Of a DNA stretch of 64,000 nt, positions 37,827 through 48,600 are shown one piece after another. The stretch is from Bacteroidota bacterium. GTDB lineage: Bacteria > Bacteroidota > Bacteroidia > Bacteroidales > F082. Made by a program: the position numbers and the translations under genes. Each line of letters starts with the position of its first letter. The first letter of the stretch is position 1. The notes beneath the pieces are model-generated. The model made no database searches and was not told the DNA's origin. It saw only the letters and a program-made list of their open reading frames with translations. The stretch spans positions 1 through 64,000 of the forward strand of contig JAERTF010000041.1 in NCBI GenBank assembly GCA_016845105.1, written 5' to 3'.

Positions 37827-37834
37827 TACCTTTG
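37827..37834 (+). promoter_or_regulatory. Predicted -7 element for the PPDK-like gene
   Basis: TACCTTTG matches TAnnTTTG exactly, 72 bases before the ATG at 37907. No -33 TTG at proper spacing was seen. It lies in the 142-base divergent region shared with gapA. Confidence 0.35.
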
Positions 37835-37906
37835 TGAGAATTACCTCATTTGTTAAAGGCAAAATTAAGCTAAAAAAACTATCAATGTTTTCCACTCATC
37901 ATCAAT

Positions 37907-40900
37907 ATGGCAGAAAAATTTAAATCAAAAGCTTTAGAAGCAAACCTGGCAGAAACAAGATATAAGGACATAAATATAAAGCCTAATTATCAGCACTTTA
38001 TAAACCTCTCCAAAAAATACTTTGGAATCAATAAACGTGCAAACGATTGCATTGTTGAATATCAACACCCTTTTTCCAATAGAAAATTTGTTGCAGAAGA
38101 GCTTCGGAAGATATTATTGACCGATTATTGGTATTACATTGGTATAGATAAATCTAAAAATGCCTTTAATGTTCCTATTGAATTGCTCGAGATATTATTA
38201 TTAGAACAGAAAAGCTCTGAGTTTCACGTAACGATAATAAAAACGTTTCTGGAGTTTATACAAAAACTTGGGAAAGAAAAAAAGGATTACACCAGCACAA
38301 TTAAACTATGCTTCAAAGCAATTACTTCAGGCTTAAAAACCGACCCCATTAGTTATATCATTGCATCAAAGTATTTTAACAGGTATTTGAAGGATATAGC
38401 CACAGGAAATGAATTCAAAGAACAGATACTTATTACCAACCTGTTAATTTACAAGAAGAATCTAGAGTATTGGAAATCAACTACAAAAATTGAGGATTGG
38501 GTTTTACAGAATTCAGAAATTTTAAAAATTGATCCTAGTATAATTATCGACAACCTTGGTTCACCTTGGTTTGATGGTTTGCTAGTTAAGCTTGAAAGCA
38601 TTGATAACTGGAAATCCTTAGTGGATGAATTTCCAGACTATGACCAAATAGCAGATAAATTTGCTTCAGCGATTTCACTATTCGATTCATTTATTGTGAA
38701 ATTCTATTATAGTTTCTACCTATTGCAACTCTCAGGTATGGAATTTCACAAAGAAAGAATTATCTGGAATCTAAATAGCATGTTAAAACAGGCAATTGTT
38801 GAGGTTGACAAAAACAAGATAATCGAGTTTATCGACCGGATTTTTGGTTTCTGCATTGAAATGAGAAAAGAACATACATCATCAGTATTAGATATATTAT
38901 TAACTCTTGGAAAAAAAATAATTGATATTGATGATACACCAGAACGTAAGCTAATTCATTACTTCGAAGACAAAATAATTGATTTTGGATTTGAGACACC
39001 TGGAATGGTCTATGTTAACGAAGATTGGCAATTATCGGTTAATGATAACCACATAAAAAATATAAGTGTATGGTTGGAGCTTACTGAGTATTCACAATTG
39101 GAAATGGAGAAACTACTTTCTGTATTAATTGTGAATCTACAACTTGGTGGTATTTTTCTTAGCGACACTGATCTTTTCCAAAGAGAAATCACTAAGATTC
39201 TTAACTCCAATATTGCTCCGTTTTACAAAAAGGTAAAGCAATTAACCCGCATTTTTCCCGTATACTTTAATGAAATTGGTGCCGAAGGTGAAATTAGAAA
39301 GGTAACAACTTCGATGGATGAAATTTCACATCGAAAAGATAAACTAATCCATTTTCTTCGAAAACAAGTTCATACAGAGAGCAATAATACGCTAATAGGA
39401 CTCACAAAAAAAATATTCAACTTTTGGTTCGATGGCAATATCGACACCATAAAACATGTACTTCCCAAAAATGTGTATGAATCAATTGATAAAAGTGGTG
39501 AGTTTTTTGCACCTGTTCATGATATGGTTGTGAAAATGCATAAAGTGAGTAATAAATCACCAGATGAATTGCTATCACTTAATGAGGATGAATTTGATCG
39601 TTTACTAAATAGTATACAACCTAAAAATGACCGGGATATTGAGAGATTGCATGATATGAGAATGTTATATGCATATCTGAAGGAGAAGTACTCATTTGAA
39701 ACGGTAGACATTTCGAGCATCCTTAAAAAATACTCATATATTGATGATTCTGATATAGTACTATTTAAATTGGCATTGGAAAAAGATGATATTGGTGCTT
39801 CTTTAAAACTAATTTATAAGTTTATGAATAGTTTAAAAGAGATTATCTTTAATGAGAAACCAAGTCAAGGATGGGAGAACATTTATCATAAACGGCATAT
39901 CGCAATTGGAATTCCATCAATGTACGGCACCTACAGAGAACCTAAATTTGAAGCACTGGGATTAACTTTCAGATTGGAAAATGTTGCTACAAGGTTAATG
40001 GAGAAAGTTGTAGAAAGAATAAACCTTAGCTACATATCTGCGAAAACACTAACTGATATATACGATATACTTGATTTCTTTAGAGAAGGACTTGAATTGG
40101 ATGGTATTACAAACCAGAGTTTCAATTCAAACTTGCTGATGCTTAAATATAGTTTACGATCACAAAGCTTATCATTCGATCAATATATAAACATTTTTCA
40201 GTTTTTGGCTGAAGATGTTAAACGTACCATCATAAAGTATTTCTTAAAATCCTATGAAATTCCACTGCGAATAGTCATACCTCAACTTTTTGATCGTGAA
40301 AACAAGTTAAGTCCTGAAGAAGTAGTTAATCTTGTAAATAAAGTATCCGAAACCTTTTATCGCGATGTAATTGCAGAGGCATTTCTTATGCAACCATTGG
40401 ATAATTTTATTGCACGGATTTTAGAGTCGTTGCGTGCAATGGCTGACAATATTAAACCCTCTATGATTAAGGAGGTAATGTCATATAATTCGGATTTAGT
40501 TATTGCCAGACTTGGCAGGTCAAATCCACAAGTTGATAATCAGGTATTTTTAGGATCAAAGGCTTACCATTTAAAAAACTTGAGGATGGCGGGGTTTCCT
40601 ATTCCACCTGGTTTTGTATTAACCACAGAAGTATTTAGAAAACATAAGGCGATTTTTGAACACCCTGAGTTACGTGACGAGATTTATCATTTAATACGAG
40701 AACATCTTGCCAAAGTAGAATACGCATCAAAAAAAGAATTTGGTAATCCTGACAACCCCCTATTACTCTCTGTTCGTTCCGGAACAGCAATATCAATGCC
40801 GGGAGCAATGGACACAATACTTAATGTGGGAATGAATGACGAAATAACCGAGAGTTTAAGTAAGAACCCACATTTCGCTTGGTCGGCTTGGGATTCATAC

Positions 40901-42025
40901 CGCAGACTAATTCAAAGTTGGGGAATGGCGTTTGGCTTATCCAGAGATGAGTTTGATAGTGTTATGGAGAGCTATAAAATAAAGTTTGACGTTGATCAGA
41001 AAACAGAATTTAGCCCACTGGCCATGAAAGAAATAGCGTTGGCTTATAAAAAAACTATAAAGGACAATAACATTGAATTTGAAGAAGATGTATTTACTCA
41101 ACTTATCATAAGTACAAATTTTGTTTTCGAATCCTGGTCATCCGAACGTGCAAAGGTTTACCGGGAGCACCTTGAGATTGCTGATGAATGGGGTACTGCT
41201 GTAGTTGTTCAACAAATGATTTTTGGAAATATTCACCATAGTTCAGGTACTGGAGTTGTGTTTACGCAGGATCCAACAAAAGAAACCCAGGGTGTTAGTC
41301 TCTACGGAGATTACACTTTTAGGAGTCAGGGTGAAGATATTGTGGCCGGTTTGGTAAAGCCAAAACCTGTAAGTAAAGATCAAATTTCTGAAAATGAAGG
41401 AAATGATTCCCTTCAAGAATTATGTCCAAAAATATATAACAGGCTAAACCTAATGGCAGTTCAGTTAACTGAAGACCTTGGTTATAGTCCGCAGGAAATT
41501 GAGTTTACATTCGAATCTGATGACCCTGAAGATTTATATATCCTGCAAATAAGAAATCAGGACATGGCATCACGACAAGCTGTTAATGTATTTAAAACAA
41601 GTCATGATAGCATGCAACTTGTGGGGCGTGGTATTGGTGTTGGTGGTGGTGTAATGAATGGAAGGGTCGCATTTGATCAAGAAGATATTACAGCACTCAG
41701 AAAAAAATTCACAACCGATAATATCATACTGGTACGGCCTGATACTGTTCCGGATGATATTGGGATGATTTTTGAAACAGACGGTTTACTAACCGGTAAG
41801 GGAGGTGCAACTTCACATGCAGCAGTTACTGCTGTTAGATTAGGAAAAACATCAGTTGTAAACTGCACCAGCCTACTTGTTAGGGAAGATGAGAAAAGTT
41901 GTAAGCTAGGTGATGTCGAATTTATATCAGGAGATAAAATTAGTATTGATGGATACCTTGGTAATGTATACAAAGGAAATTATCCCATTGAAAGTCGTTT
42001 AGAATATTCTGAATTTAAGTTCTAA
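37907..42025 (+). CDS. Large PPDK-like phosphotransferase without the PEP/pyruvate barrel
   Basis: The 1372-residue protein has three parts. Residues 1 to about 870 are a large, mostly helical region that I cannot assign. From about residue 880 comes a pyruvate,phosphate dikinase-type nucleotide-binding domain (FLGSKAYHLKNLRMAGFPIP, then SVRSGTAISMPGAMDTILN near 950, and EDIVAGLVKPKP). Residues about 1270-1350 are the swivelling phosphohistidine domain with His1304 in GGATSHAAVTAV. The C-terminal PEP/pyruvate barrel of true PPDK and PEP synthase is absent; the protein ends shortly after the His domain. It would therefore phosphorylate a histidine from ATP and pass it to an unknown acceptor. 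It is not a truncated copy, since the ATG start and stop are clean. Confidence 0.75.
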   Translation: MAEKFKSKALEANLAETRYKDINIKPNYQHFINLSKKYFGINKRANDCIVEYQHPFSNRKFVAEELRKILLTDYWYYIGIDKSKNAFNVPIELLEILLLEQKSSEFHVTIIKTFLEFIQKLGKEKKDYTSTIKLCFKAITSGLKTDPISYIIASKYFNRYLKDIATGNEFKEQILITNLLIYKKNLEYWKSTTKIEDWVLQNSEILKIDPSIIIDNLGSPWFDGLLVKLESIDNWKSLVDEFPDYDQIADKFASAISLFDSFIVKFYYSFYLLQLSGMEFHKERIIWNLNSMLKQAIVEVDKNKIIEFIDRIFGFCIEMRKEHTSSVLDILLTLGKKIIDIDDTPERKLIHYFEDKIIDFGFETPGMVYVNEDWQLSVNDNHIKNISVWLELTEYSQLEMEKLLSVLIVNLQLGGIFLSDTDLFQREITKILNSNIAPFYKKVKQLTRIFPVYFNEIGAEGEIRKVTTSMDEISHRKDKLIHFLRKQVHTESNNTLIGLTKKIFNFWFDGNIDTIKHVLPKNVYESIDKSGEFFAPVHDMVVKMHKVSNKSPDELLSLNEDEFDRLLNSIQPKNDRDIERLHDMRMLYAYLKEKYSFETVDISSILKKYSYIDDSDIVLFKLALEKDDIGASLKLIYKFMNSLKEIIFNEKPSQGWENIYHKRHIAIGIPSMYGTYREPKFEALGLTFRLENVATRLMEKVVERINLSYISAKTLTDIYDILDFFREGLELDGITNQSFNSNLLMLKYSLRSQSLSFDQYINIFQFLAEDVKRTIIKYFLKSYEIPLRIVIPQLFDRENKLSPEEVVNLVNKVSETFYRDVIAEAFLMQPLDNFIARILESLRAMADNIKPSMIKEVMSYNSDLVIARLGRSNPQVDNQVFLGSKAYHLKNLRMAGFPIPPGFVLTTEVFRKHKAIFEHPELRDEIYHLIREHLAKVEYASKKEFGNPDNPLLLSVRSGTAISMPGAMDTILNVGMNDEITESLSKNPHFAWSAWDSYRRLIQSWGMAFGLSRDEFDSVMESYKIKFDVDQKTEFSPLAMKEIALAYKKTIKDNNIEFEEDVFTQLIISTNFVFESWSSERAKVYREHLEIADEWGTAVVVQQMIFGNIHHSSGTGVVFTQDPTKETQGVSLYGDYTFRSQGEDIVAGLVKPKPVSKDQISENEGNDSLQELCPKIYNRLNLMAVQLTEDLGYSPQEIEFTFESDDPEDLYILQIRNQDMASRQAVNVFKTSHDSMQLVGRGIGVGGGVMNGRVAFDQEDITALRKKFTTDNIILVRPDTVPDDIGMIFETDGLLTGKGGATSHAAVTAVRLGKTSVVNCTSLLVREDEKSCKLGDVEFISGDKISIDGYLGNVYKGNYPIESRLEYSEFKF

Positions 42026-42249
42026 CATGGCATATCAGTTTTAATGCCAACACTCCATTGTTATAATTTAACACATCAGTTTCCACTAAATATCAATGTA
42101 TCCATTATTTAGAAATTGGTCTAAACAACAAATATGATTACCCCATGTAATTATTGTTTACATATTTTGTACCTTTACGGCCTTCAAAATATAAGCATAT
42201 ATTAACATATGATAGATGTTTTAGATGTTTACAAATTATTAATAAATTA

Positions 42250-43485
42250 ATGAATACTATGGACAAAATTCGTGTAGCAAACCCTGTTGTTGAACTGGAT
42301 GGAGACGAAATGACCAGGATTATCTGGACTATGATTAAAAACAAATTAATTTTACCCTATCTCGATATCAATATCAAGTATTATGACCTTGGTATGGAAG
42401 CCAGAGATGAAACAGATGATCAAATAACAATAGATGCTGCGAATGCCATAAAAAAATATAATGTAGGTATTAAATGTGCTACTATTACACCCGATGAACT
42501 CAGAGTTGAAGAATTTGGGTTAAAACAGATGTGGCGATCACCAAATGGCACTATTCGGAATATAATTGGTGGCACAGTCTTTCGTGAACCTATTATGATG
42601 AAAAACATTCCGCGATTAGTTCCAGGGTGGACAAAACCAATAGTTATTGGAAGACACGCTTTTGGTGATCAATATCGTGCAACGGACTTTTTAACAAAAG
42701 GAAAAGGAAGATTAACCATTACTTACACTCCTGATGATGGTGGTGAAAAACAGTCATACACTGTGCACGATTTCGATGGTGATGGTGTTGCAATGGCAAT
42801 GTATAATACCGATGAATCCATAAAAGGTTTTGCACACTCTTGTTTCAATATGGCACTGGAAAAAGGCTGGCCCTTGTACCTCAGCACGAAAAATACTATC
42901 CTAAAAAAATATGACGGTAGATTTAAGGATATTTTTGAGGAAATATATCAAAATGAGTTTATCGACAGGTTTAAAGCAAAAGGTATTATTTATGAGCACA
43001 GACTCATTGACGATATGGTAGCTGCAGCCCTTAAATGGGAGGGTGGTTTTGTTTGGGCCTGCAAAAATTATGACGGTGATGTTCAGTCTGACACACTGGC
43101 TCAAGGATTTGGTTCTTTGGGACTAATGACTTCTGTATTAATGGCTCCTGATGGCAAAACCATTGAAGCCGAAGCTGCTCATGGAACTGTAACACGCCAC
43201 TACCGCGAGCATCAAAAAGGAAACCCTACCTCCACCAATCCAATTGCTTCCATATTTGCATGGACCAGAGGCCTAGCACACCGCGGAGTTCTGGATGAAA
43301 ATCAACAACTGATCGACTTTGCAAATACACTTGAACAAGTATGCATTGAAACTGTTGAATCGGGTAGTATGACCAAAGATCTCGCACTTATTATTCATGG
43401 TAAAGATTTAAATTCAAGTCATTACCTGACTACTGAAGAATTCCTAGTTGCTCTTGATGAGGCATTGAAAACAAAATTATCCTAG
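42250..43485 (+). CDS. icd: NADP-type isocitrate dehydrogenase
   Basis: The 411-residue enzyme of the TCA cycle oxidatively decarboxylates isocitrate to 2-oxoglutarate. It belongs to the eukaryote-like dimeric NADP-IDH subfamily: [38 protein letters not shown] (isocitrate-binding), [32 protein letters not shown] and [12 protein letters not shown]. The ATG at 42250 follows an AT-rich stretch; ATG 42259 is an equally good alternative. The open frame reaches 42154, but a TACCTTTA -7-like motif at 42170-42177 is inside that extension. gltA follows after 21 bases. Confidence 0.95.
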   Translation: MNTMDKIRVANPVVELDGDEMTRIIWTMIKNKLILPYLDINIKYYDLGMEARDETDDQITIDAANAIKKYNVGIKCATITPDELRVEEFGLKQMWRSPNGTIRNIIGGTVFREPIMMKNIPRLVPGWTKPIVIGRHAFGDQYRATDFLTKGKGRLTITYTPDDGGEKQSYTVHDFDGDGVAMAMYNTDESIKGFAHSCFNMALEKGWPLYLSTKNTILKKYDGRFKDIFEEIYQNEFIDRFKAKGIIYEHRLIDDMVAAALKWEGGFVWACKNYDGDVQSDTLAQGFGSLGLMTSVLMAPDGKTIEAEAAHGTVTRHYREHQKGNPTSTNPIASIFAWTRGLAHRGVLDENQQLIDFANTLEQVCIETVESGSMTKDLALIIHGKDLNSSHYLTTEEFLVALDEALKTKLS

Positions 43486-43506
43486 TAAACCAAATAATAC
43501 AGATTA

Positions 43507-44811
43507 ATGAACACACTTAAAAGTAAATTATACGAAAAGATTGAAGCCCACAGGCCGAGAATTAAAAGATTACTTGAAGAGCACGGAGAAACAGTTATAA
43601 ATGATGTAACGGTGCAACAAGTAATTGGAGGTATGCGTGGTATCAAAAGTTTAATTACTGATATATCATACCTTGACCCTTTTGAAGGAATTAGATATAG
43701 GGGTTATACATTAGATGAAGTATTCGAAAAATTACCAAAACCTGTTGGTAGTAAAATGCCATACGTTGAAGGGTTATTTTATTTATTATTAACTGGTGAA
43801 ATTCCAACCGACAGCCAAGTTTCAGATGTAATTTATGACTCTGTTAATAGAAGACAGTTGCCAAAATATGTTTATGAAGTAATTGATGCATTTCCCAACA
43901 ATAGTCATCCTATGGTAATTCTTTCAGCCGCGGTAATGTCAATGCAACGTGAATCCATATTCAATATTCGTTATCAGAGAGGAATGGACAAGCGTGATTA
44001 TTGGGATCCAACCTTTGAAGATGCATTTAGTTTAATCAGTAAGTTACCAGTAATTGGGGCATATATATATAATAAACTTTACACGAAAAAAGAAAATGTT
44101 TACCAAGACCCAACATTAGACTTTGGTGGTAATTTTGCATCAATGCTTGGTATTGATAAACCATATGATGATGTATCACGAATGTATTTCATTGTTCATG
44201 CAGATCATGAAAGCGGAAACGTTAGCGCACACGCCGGACATCTTATCTCCAGCTCATTATCCGATGTATATTATTCAATTTCAGGTATGATAAATGGGTT
44301 GGCGGGCCCCTTGCATGGGTTGGCAACTCAAGAAGTCCTTAGATGGATTCAGGAAATTAGAGGCAGACTAGGCAACAAAGTACCAAGCGAAGATGATATG
44401 AAAAAGTTTGTACACGACACATTAAATGGTGGGCAAATTATTCCTGGATTTGGGCATGCTGTTTTAAGAAAGACTGATCCTCGTTATACAATACAACGCG
44501 AGTTTTCATTGGAGAATTTCCCTGAAGACGAGTTATTCAAATATGTTGATATGCTTTATAAGGTTGTACCTCCAATACTACAGGAACATGGTAAAGCTAA
44601 AAACCCATGGCCAAATGTTGACGCCCAATCAGGTGTTATTCAATGGCATTATGGAATTACACAATACGATTTCTACACGGTATTATTTTCCATTGGACGC
44701 TCACTTGGTGTTATCTCGAACATAATATGGGCAAGAGCGTTAGGCTACCCAATAGAACGACCAAAATCAATTACTACAGATATGCTTGAGCAAATGGTTG
44801 GTATAAAATAA
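43507..44811 (+). CDS. gltA: Citrate synthase
   Basis: This 434-residue enzyme condenses oxaloacetate and acetyl-CoA to begin the TCA cycle. It has the eukaryote-like citrate synthase type seen in Bacteroidota. The substrate-binding His are in FPNNSHPMVILSAAV, HADHESGNVSAHAGHLISS and PGFGHAVLRKTDPRY, and the active Asp region is near VDAQSGVIQWHYG. The gene is 21 bases after icd, so both TCA enzymes are made from one transcript. A strong terminator follows. Confidence 0.95.
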   Translation: MNTLKSKLYEKIEAHRPRIKRLLEEHGETVINDVTVQQVIGGMRGIKSLITDISYLDPFEGIRYRGYTLDEVFEKLPKPVGSKMPYVEGLFYLLLTGEIPTDSQVSDVIYDSVNRRQLPKYVYEVIDAFPNNSHPMVILSAAVMSMQRESIFNIRYQRGMDKRDYWDPTFEDAFSLISKLPVIGAYIYNKLYTKKENVYQDPTLDFGGNFASMLGIDKPYDDVSRMYFIVHADHESGNVSAHAGHLISSSLSDVYYSISGMINGLAGPLHGLATQEVLRWIQEIRGRLGNKVPSEDDMKKFVHDTLNGGQIIPGFGHAVLRKTDPRYTIQREFSLENFPEDELFKYVDMLYKVVPPILQEHGKAKNPWPNVDAQSGVIQWHYGITQYDFYTVLFSIGRSLGVISNIIWARALGYPIERPKSITTDMLEQMVGIK

Positions 44812-44830
44812 TAACAATAAATATTATATT

Positions 44831-44866
44831 GAGCCCTTTCCGATAAATCGGAAAGGGCTCTTTTTT
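44831..44866 (+). terminator. Strong Rho-independent terminator after gltA
   Basis: A perfect 14-bp stem, GAGCCCTTTCCGAT (44831-44844) and ATCGGAAAGGGCTC (44847-44860), is followed by six T. It closes the icd-gltA transcript. Confidence 0.9.
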
Positions 44867-44900
44867 ACACCAATCTCCCATTTGTATTTCTGATAGACAA

Positions 44901-44930
44901 TTGAGTATAAAGCCAAACCTTGTATCTTAG
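44901..44930 (+). promoter_or_regulatory. Predicted promoter of yjbQ
   Basis: TTG at 44901-44903 and TATCTTAG at 44923-44930 are 19 bases apart. The -7 element has one mismatch to TAnnTTTG. The yjbQ ATG is 15 bases further on. Confidence 0.45.
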
Positions 44931-44945
44931 CAAAAAGTAATCTTA

Positions 44946-45356
44946 ATGATCCAACAAACTGAAATACAATTAAACTCCATGTCGAGGGGATTTCACAATA
45001 TTGATCGAATAATAAGTGGAGCATTCGAAAAACTACCAGAGGCCGGGATGATAAATATATTTGTAAAACACACCTCTGCAGCATTAATGATAAATGAAAA
45101 CGCTGATCCTGATGTTCAAGTTGACTTACAAAGTTTATTAGACAGAATAGCACCTGAAGGCGAACCCTATTACCAGCACACCATGGAAGGCAGAGATGAT
45201 ATGCCGGCACATTTTAAATCATCGGTTTTTGGACAATCGCTAAACGTACCAGTTACCAATGGAAGACTTAATCTTGGCACATGGCAAAGCATCTTTTTTT
45301 GTGAATTTAGAAACTACGGGGGGCGCAGAGCCATTGTAGTAACGATTTATCAATAA
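44946..45356 (+). CDS. YjbQ family protein (secondary thiamine-phosphate synthase-like)
   Basis: This is a 136-residue single-domain protein of the YjbQ/UPF0047 family. The signature residues are seen in FVKHTSAALMINENADPDV, HTMEGRDDMPAHFKSSVFG and LNLGTWQSIFFCEFRNYGG. Some family members have weak thiamine-phosphate synthase activity, but the main role in the cell is unknown. It is short-flanked by the gltA terminator and its own promoter, so it is expressed alone. Its length is normal. Confidence 0.9.
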   Translation: MIQQTEIQLNSMSRGFHNIDRIISGAFEKLPEAGMINIFVKHTSAALMINENADPDVQVDLQSLLDRIAPEGEPYYQHTMEGRDDMPAHFKSSVFGQSLNVPVTNGRLNLGTWQSIFFCEFRNYGGRRAIVVTIYQ

Positions 45357-45683
45357 GTGAATAGGTGATTGATTGAGTGAATGAGTAAATATATGAGCAA
45401 TATTTTATGGTAAAAAAAGTAATAGTAAAAAAACAATTTGACACACTCGATGTTCAGGCACTTATTTAGCTAAAGCTACGAGGCTAACACCTAACTGTAT
45501 CTTTATCAAATAACCTCATACTTATCATAAAGCACCGAAAAGGTTTGCGGTAGACGTTTTTTAATATTAATATTATATTAATTATGAATTAAATAACATA
45601 TGTATTTCAATACATTATCTCCATAATTTGTATTTTCGCCGGCTCGATAATCATGAGTACCAATTACTAATAGATAAGCTAAA
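45357..45683. other. 327-base intergenic region without a gene
   Basis: No coding frame or RNA gene is seen. It begins with a degenerate TGAT/TGAG tetranucleotide stretch (about 45365-45388), and near 45626-45640 lies an AT-rich stretch with partial -7 matches (TATTTTCG at 45631-45638). This could be the leader of the glycogen gene. Confidence 0.4.
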
Positions 45684-48600
45684 ATGAACATAGATCCTGA
45701 ATATATATTTGAAACAAGCTGGGAAGTATGCAACAAAATAGGTGGCATATACACAGTATTATCAACCAAAGCAAAAAGCATACTTGAGGAATTTGATAAT
45801 AAATACATACTTATTGGACCTGATGTATGGAAAGAGACAACATCAAACCCAGATTTTATAGAAGATGTTAGTCTTTTCTCAGATTGGAAGACAATTTCTG
45901 CAAAACAAGGATTAAAAGTTAGAACCGGCAGATGGAATATAGAAGGTAAACCACAAGTTATTCTGGTTGATTTCACAACTCTTTACCAAAAAAAGGATGA
46001 AATATTTGCCCACCTTTGGGAAACATATAAACTAGATTCTTTACATGGTGAATGGGATTATATTGAATCTGCTATGTTTGGTTACGCAGCTGGGCAGGTT
46101 GTTGAAAGTTTTCAAAAATACTATTTACCCCTACCTACTAATATTGTTGCTCATTTTCATGAATGGATGACTGGCTCAGGAGTACTATATTTAAAAAATA
46201 AAGCACCACAGATAAGTACTGCATTTACTACCCATGCAACAGTAATGGGAAGATCCATAGCAGGAAATGGATTCCCACTTTATGAAAACATTGAGCAATA
46301 TCAACCCGATCGAATTGCTCGTGACTTCAATATAACCAGCAAGCATTCTTTGGAATCACTTTCAGCACAGGAAGCTGATGTTTTTACTACTGTAAGTACA
46401 ATTACGGCAAAGGAATGCAAGCAGTTTTTCGGTGTTAACCCTCATATTATCACTACAAATGGTTTTGAAAAAGACTTTGTTCCCGATGGAAAAGAGTTTG
46501 AAAAAAAGAGAAAAATTGCCAGAAAAAGAGCATTGCAAATTGCTTCTAAACACACTGGGGTAACTTATGACAAGGACACGATATTATTAATAAACAGTGG
46601 TAGATACGAATATACCAATAAAGGAATTGATTTGTTCATTAAATCATTGAACAACATTAAAAATGATGTAACAAAAAAAATAGTTGCATATATAACTGTT
46701 CCTGCAGGGCATGGTGAGCCAATTCCTACTGGTGATGGACAATTTTCTGGTATAAATAGATTCCTAACCCACCATTTAAATAATCCAGATTATGATCCTA
46801 TTCTTAATGAGATTAATAATCTTGGGCTTAAAAATGATGAATCGGATAATGTGCATATAATATTTTCGCCTGTGTATTTGGATGGTAACGATGGTGTCAT
46901 AAATCTTCCTTATTACGACTTCTTAATAGGGTTTGATTTGTCCATTTTCCCTTCATATTATGAACCATGGGGCTATACTCCATTGGAAAGTGTTGCATTT
47001 AGAATACCTACCCTTACTACTAATTATGCCGGATTTGGTGATTGGGTAACCAACGAATTCAAACTTGCACATAATTCGGTTCGTGTCATAAAACGAAACG
47101 AGGGGAAAGGTAGTAGGGCAGTTAAACAAATTGAAAACTCAATTAGAGACTTCGCCAAACTCGATAACCACATTGGGATTCGAAAAGAAACCAGCAAAGT
47201 ACTAAAAAAGGCATTATGGCAAGAAATGTCTGTTAACTATTTAAATGCGTGGGCTCTGGCAATTCGAAATTCTGAAAGAAGAAAAATAAACCTCCCGGTT
47301 AAGAAATATACTGAAACACTTAAAATTGATGCAATTGTGAATTCACATAAACCTGATTGGAAAAAAATACTAGTTCAAAACACACTTCCAAAAGAACTAC
47401 AGCCTCTTAAGGAACTTGCATTTAACCTATGGTGGTCATGGAATTATAAAGCAACAAATATGTTTGCTTCGGTTGATGAGGAGAAATGGAAAGCATTTGA
47501 GAATAATCCTGTTAAACTTGTTGAATCACTTTCTAAAGAAGATATTGACAGACTAAAAAATGATTCTGTTTTCATCAATAATCTTAATGATGTATTTGCT
47601 GACTTTAAAGATTACATGAAGAAATCTGAAGATAAACCCAAAGAAATGGTTGGCTATTTCAGTATGGAATATGGATTGCATAATAGTCTCAAGATATTTT
47701 CTGGTGGATTGGGGATTCTTGCAGGTGACTATTTGAAGCAGGCAAGTGACTCCAATAAAAACCTAATTGCTTTAGGGCTGCTTTATCGTAACGGATATTT
47801 TAAACAAGAATTATCGATTTTTGGAGATCAGCAAGCAAGATATAAAGCACAAAAATTTACTGAGTTACCCATATTACCTGTTAGAGATGAAAACGGCGAG
47901 TGGATAACTGTTCTTGTGGCACTTCCCGGACGTACTATTACTGCAAAGGCATGGAGAGTAAACGTTGGTAGAATACCATTGTATTTGCTTGATACAGATG
48001 TTGAAGCAAACAATTATGAAGATCGCGATATAACTGCTCAACTATACGGAGGAGATAATGAACACAGACTCAAACAAGAAATATTACTTGGAATTGGTGG
48101 TGTTCGGTTAATAAATAAAATTGGACTGGAACCAACAATTTTTCATAGTAATGAAGGCCATTCAGCGTTTAGTGGACTGGAAAGAATTAAAGACTTCATG
48201 GAAAATCAAAAACTAGATTTTCATGTTTCAAGAGAGCTTGTTCGTGCAAATACATTATTTACTACCCATACACCTGTGCCCGCCGGTCATGATGCATTTG
48301 ATGAACATTTAATGCGTGCATACTTAAGTCATTTTAGTGATATTTTTAAGATAAGCTGGGAACAATTTATGGCTATGGGTCGTCATAATATTGCAAATTC
48401 GCATGAAAAATTTTCAATGAGTTTACTTGCAACCGGGCTTTCACAAGAAGTAAATGGAGTAAGTAAAATTCATGGTCGTGTTTCACGAGAGATGTTCACT
48501 AGCCTTTATCCAGGTTACTTTACAGAAGAGTTGCACATTGGCCATGTAACAAACGGAGTTCATTACTTTACATGGACTGACGAACTTTGGCAAAAACTAT

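Noticed and set aside
42028-42049. Hairpin TGGCAT/ATGCCA after the PPDK-like gene
   Set aside because: Only 6 bp and no T tract, so not convincing as a terminator.
42154-42249. N-terminal extension of isocitrate dehydrogenase
   Set aside because: The extension contains a likely -7 element and no family similarity; the enzyme begins at 42250 or 42259.
45365-45388. Degenerate TGAT/TGAG repeat after yjbQ
   Set aside because: Short and imperfect; likely chance low-complexity sequence rather than a functional repeat.
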